Shown piece by piece: positions 60,301 to 64,000 of a stretch of DNA of 64,000 nt (its first letter is position 1; every line of letters starts with the position of its first letter). A model generated the notes under the pieces. The model was not told the DNA's origin. It was given only the letters and a program-made list of their open reading frames with translations, and made no database searches. The position numbers and the translations under genes are program-made. Where the stretch lies: positions 21,220,001 to 21,284,000 of the forward strand of contig CM076270.1 of the NCBI GenBank assembly GCA_038380795.1, in the 5' to 3' direction. This DNA is from Pyrocephalus nanus (lineage: Eukaryota; Chordata; Aves; Passeriformes; Tyrannidae).

Positions 60301-60641
60301 TACAATCAGTGAATGCAGTTAATGCCTTTTCACTGTCATTTCATCATGACTCAATATGACAGCATATATAATGATATTAATCTTTAGTGTCTACTGCTGA
60401 GAGCAACCAAAAATTCACCTCAGATTGTAGAGGAATATTTGAGATCCAGAAGAACCTCTGCTGTACACCCTAGTTCTGTCTTCCTTACCTTCAGCTGCCT
60501 TGATTGTGTAGCCATTCTCTTCATTTGGTGGTACTTCCAGAACCTGCATGATCCTGTCCAGCAAACCATGGATAATCTCAAACCCAGGGCTCTTGTTGTA
60601 GTAAATTGCACATAAATGTCTGTAGTTTCTTGCACCGACAT
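48182..60641 (-). CDS. FARSB: Phenylalanyl-tRNA synthetase beta, C-terminal two exons (partial)
   Basis: Two exons on the - strand, 60489-60641 and 48182-48333, encode the last 100 or so residues of cytosolic PheRS beta. The rest of the gene lies beyond 64000. The protein pairs with FARSA as an alpha2beta2 enzyme that attaches phenylalanine to tRNA-Phe. The visible part belongs to the C-terminal class II-like, non-catalytic core of the beta chain. Conserved stretches are [45 protein letters not shown] and [20 protein letters not shown]. The exons join through a split Gly codon (G|GC) with GT-AG sites. Residues match the family closely, with only conservative changes at the end ([10 protein letters not shown]). 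FARSB is tail to tail with SGPP2, as in human. Confidence 0.95.
54740..54763 (+). repeat. A homopolymer, 24 bp
   Basis: An uninterrupted run of 24 adenines lies in the FARSB final intron. On the FARSB strand it is a T tract. Confidence 0.85.
59017..59034. repeat. Perfect 18-bp palindrome beside a T run
   Basis: TTTTGGCTATAGCCAAAA is a perfect palindrome at the end of the 22-base T run (58999-59020), in the FARSB final intron. It may be chance, or the trace of a small insertion. Confidence 0.75.
60489..60641 (-). CDS. FARSB: FARSB penultimate coding exon
   Basis: The 153-bp exon runs from the acceptor TCCTTCTTCAG to the donor GTAAGGAAG (both on the - strand). It encodes [20 protein letters not shown], then [18 protein letters not shown], then [13 protein letters not shown]. 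It starts in the second base of an Asp codon and ends on the first base of a Gly codon, which is consistent with the 3' exon. Compared with mammalian FARSB as I remember it, the segment after VPP is variable and about one residue shorter; this is normal drift in a loop. Confidence 0.95.
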
Positions 60642-63600
60642 CTGAAGAAGGAGGAAACAATTATGTTATCTGGGAACTTTATCACACTTTCAACCTTGCC
60701 TTTTGCATCTGTTTTCTTCTGCTGCACTGTGAGGCACTCGTGGCTGAAAGGAGAAATAAATATGTAAAATGACCTTACTGGGCATGTAATATGAGGAAAT
60801 AATGGGATTTCTTTAACCCACTGGACTCTCAGAGTCAGAAATAAGAGGAAAGATTTAATGTACCCCTATTTGTTAGGCAGGAAAGAGGGTTGTTACACAG
60901 GAGTATCTTCTATGCATTGACAGGTACTGAGCACGTAGTTAAGTGTTAAAGACATTTAAAATGGACTAACCAAAATGCAAATACTCAGTAAGCATGGAGA
61001 AAAAACCTGTGATGCTGGAGGGAAAGCTAAATATTTGTAGAACTCTGCTGCAGAGCAACTACTACTCCAAAAAAACCAGCCCACAACCTGAAATGAGTAA
61101 TAACATTAGCATGGTGATCTGTGGAAAAAAATCTAAATTCACAGAAGGTTTTAAATCACAACTGATGGGTTTTTGTGATCATCTTGGATATGCCTGAAAC
61201 CAAGTGATTATGAAAAATGTGCTACACTGCACAAACTCCAGACAGTGACACGAGTATCTCCCACTTTTGACAACTCCTTAAGCCAAAACCTTGCCCAATC
61301 CCTTCTTACATTATTGATTTCAGCAAAATAGGTTTCTCTTTTTTTTAACTTTCAAAATTAGTATGTGGTAGCATGTTGTTATACTTGCACCTTTAGCCTA
61401 CTTCACTGCACTACACACTCTTTAGGACTACTGTGGCCTACTTTTGAGGGGGTTTCAGCATTTTCATTAAGGTCAAGAGGAACCAAGCTTAAAGCAAGAA
61501 ACAAGAGAAGGAGTGGGTTCTTCAGGCAGCACAGAGTGAAGGAGTGAAACTTCTTTGCAACAGGATTTTGTGGGTGCCAGTTTACACAGCTCTGAGGAGG
61601 CAGATGAAGTTCATAGCAGATAAATCTACTACTTCTTAGTACAAACAAAGAACCGTGTTATTTGGGAAGTCCCTGAGCTGTTCGTGGCCAGACAACAGGG
61701 AGCTCTCTGAAAGAATTATTTCTGTGTCCTTGCTCTCGTGCTTCTCCCCTGGCAAAGCACTTTTAGCTGGAGTTACAGTCAGGGCACTGGGCTAAAGGAG
61801 CTTTGGTCTGACTCCCCACAGCCAATCTTCCTGCATGACACAGGGTGAGCTTAAATACCAGCAGAAACTTCTGCACTCATGAGTGCTTCCTGAACTGTTA
61901 TTACCTACTGCATAGGAAATCAGAGATTAAATGAAATTTACACCATGTTTATTTGCTCCAACTAAACATTTAATAACGAAAAATCTGTCAGAAAGTAAAC
62001 AGGAAAACATTTACCAAATGACTAGAAATGCAGGTTAAAAAGTACAGGAAAACATAGGAGCAGAGCCTCCATACAAGATGAAAGCTCAGCCTCTTTGAGC
62101 CACAAGTCATTCAAAGCTCCCAGTGCAGCAACTTGGTAACACAGCTGCAACTTCTCTCATCAGTCACTGAAAGCTGAACTTACTGTGACTGTATTTTGTC
62201 ACTCAGGATATTTTTCCTGTTGTTATAATAATGTGCAGTGTTAAATAATGCTGGAGAATCCAGTCCTGAAGTTAAAATGGCAACACAGAACAGTAAAGGC
62301 TACAGATAAATTATCAATAAATGCAGCATCTGATTTTGGCTCTGAGCACACAGGCTGTTCGGTCCCATAACATGTGCCTCTTTTTCCCAGCTCTACTAAG
62401 ATACCAATCAGTAATGCAGTATTGGATGGTCAATAATTTATTTTCATGTTGCACTGAACAACAGAAGAAAATGTTTTTTCCTTCCCTAAGACAGCACACT
62501 CTTTGGGCTAGACATTCAGTAAAATTATTTCCTTTTTTTTTTTTCCTGTGAGTCATTATGCTAGCAGATTTTGTGACAACTATCTGAATTTTAATTTCAT
62601 TATGATTAAGATAGTCAGTGGTGTCTTCACATCAGAATTCTTAATTAAAGCATCAGAAATAAACACACAGAACAGTTTTTTATGCCTTATGTTTTCAACT
62701 TAAGAAACCTTTGGTAAAGGAAAGGATGCTTTTTCAAGTATTCAAAAAAGCTGTGTTATAAAACTTACTGCTTTACAGAGTTATAATACAACACAGGAAG
62801 TTCTTTACGGGCAATAGGAAGAAAAAAGAAAGTTTTAGGAATTACAGGCAAAAGCTGGCAGATGTTAGAAATGCTTCAGTTCTCTATAACTCACTTAAGG
62901 GATCTCTTGTGTCATGCCATGAAACACTGCTATTTTTCAAATGAGCCTGCCAAGTATGTCAACCTAAATTATAAATACATATATATATATATGTATATAT
63001 TTCTGAGACTTCAAAGCACTTCCTGGGGATGCTGCTGAAAAACAATCTAAAGGATGGGCAGCTGCTCAGGAATATGTGAGCCAAAAGAGTGCAGAGAAAG
63101 ATAGAGCAGTGTTGTGTGCTGTTTCACTACCAAATTAGAGATGCTTCAGAAAAATGACCTGGTGATCTGAGACACCTGCTCATTTAAACCTGTCTTTTCA
63201 CCTTCCAAACTATTTTCTGCATATAACTAACACTTCCAGGCAGTTTGGAAAAATGCTTCAAAATGTGGCAGCAGCTGTACTCACAAATGATGTAAATTGT
63301 GCTAAATGTGTGCTACCATAAGCTTGCCAGATTCTCCAAGATCACTAGTGAGAGGTGATTTTCTAATGGATTAATTTCTTTTGTTGTGGTGAAAGGGTAT
63401 TCTCTGTTAGGCTAGGTAGTAAAAATGGTGATTTATTCCCTGAACTTGGGTAACTCTCCTACCAGAAGAGACTGTCTGGTGTTACAAGTTAACCACATAA
63501 ATATTGTGCAACATATTCAAAATCAGAACATTTCCTCCTGCCCCGAGAAGAAAGATTTTTGCTCAGATTTGGTTCCATTTAGTTACATTAAATCTGGCAC

Positions 63601-64000
63601 ACATTTTGCTAATTTAATACATCAAACCTGTCTTCCAGATACGTCTGAAGAGAAATGTGTTTGGTTCACCTTGGTAAGCATGAGTTCTGTGTAAGACGGT
63701 ATTTTATTAAAAACCAGTGTGTTTAAAAGAGACTGGTTCATTCACACATGAATGACTACAAGATGCCATTTCAAATACAGTTAATGTCAGTACTCTTTTG
63801 ACCCATTCTTTTGAAATTATTAATTGGAAATTCTGCATGCCAAAATCATGAAATAATAAAATTAAATTACTCAGTCTGATGACATAAGCCTTGTGAAGGA
63901 AATCTCATTCCATATGTGAGAGGACAACCCTATATTTTTCAGTGTTTGTAGAGTTACCTTTCTTCCCCCCCCCCTTCAAACTGTTTATTAAGCAACTTTA
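60642..64000 (-). other. FARSB: FARSB intron, runs off the window
   Basis: I could not find the next upstream FARSB exon (the one encoding the FEISD-type segment) in these 3.4 kb, so it should lie beyond 64000. The stretch is A/T-rich, with an AT dinucleotide palindrome (62975-62996) and a C run (63965-63974). Confidence 0.75.
62975..62996. repeat. AT microsatellite, palindromic
   Basis: An (AT)n tract is flanked by ATACAT and ATGTAT, making a perfect 22-bp palindrome. It is a simple repeat in the FARSB intron and probably length-variable. Confidence 0.85.

Larger units (their letters stand above)
48334..60488 (-). other. FARSB: FARSB final intron
   Basis: This 12.2-kb, A/T-rich intron separates the last two coding exons. 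It carries homopolymers (C run 53314-53324, A run 54740-54763, T run 58999-59020) and a perfect 18-bp palindrome (59017-59034). I recognise no CR1 or LTR copy and no nested gene. Small open frames such as those at 50859-51290 (+) and 55701-56123 (-) have no recognisable homology. Confidence 0.85.

Noticed and set aside
60415..60488. Extension of the FARSB penultimate exon frame past the donor
   Set aside because: The GTAAGG donor and the exact continuation of FARSB homology in the next exon show that these bases are intronic.

Overview
The window is vertebrate nuclear DNA, almost certainly from a bird. The genes are sparse and split by introns, and the interspersed repeats are CR1 LINE 3' ends typical of birds. 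One LTR-like block also resembles, from memory, a retroviral LTR family common in neoavian (especially passerine) genomes. The species cannot be fixed from the sequence.

Two genes can be supported, arranged tail to tail. The first is a complete SGPP2 gene (sphingosine-1-phosphate phosphatase 2) on the + strand. It has five coding exons (7140-7352, 20982-21140, 31262-31441, 33890-33979, 40002-40544), all joined in phase 0, and encodes 394 residues. All three catalytic motifs of the lipid phosphatase superfamily are intact. The second is the 3' end of FARSB (cytosolic phenylalanyl-tRNA synthetase beta subunit) on the - strand. Its last two coding exons are at 60489-60641 and 48182-48333, and the rest of the gene lies beyond 64000. 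SGPP2 and FARSB are also neighbours on human 2q36, so this is conserved synteny.

Layout: 1-6900 is intergenic or upstream DNA with one CR1 copy. 6940-7900 is a CpG island holding the SGPP2 promoter region and exon 1. 7353-40001 is the body of SGPP2, mostly intron, with CR1 fragments, a 23-bp minisatellite and simple repeats. 40545 to about 43435 is the SGPP2 3' UTR, with an LTR-like block starting about 115 bp after the stop codon. About 43440-48055 is the short convergent intergenic gap, with a (CTCCAG)n array. 48055-64000 is the FARSB 3' end, dominated by a 12.2-kb final intron.

The two genes have unrelated jobs (sphingolipid signalling in the ER; charging of tRNA-Phe in the cytosol) and do not form a pathway. 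I found no undescribed system here. The points worth a second look are the LTR in the SGPP2 3' UTR, a cluster of CACCTG boxes embedded in GC boxes before exon 1, an inverted CR1 pair in intron 2, several hairpins, and open frames continuous with exons 1 and 5.
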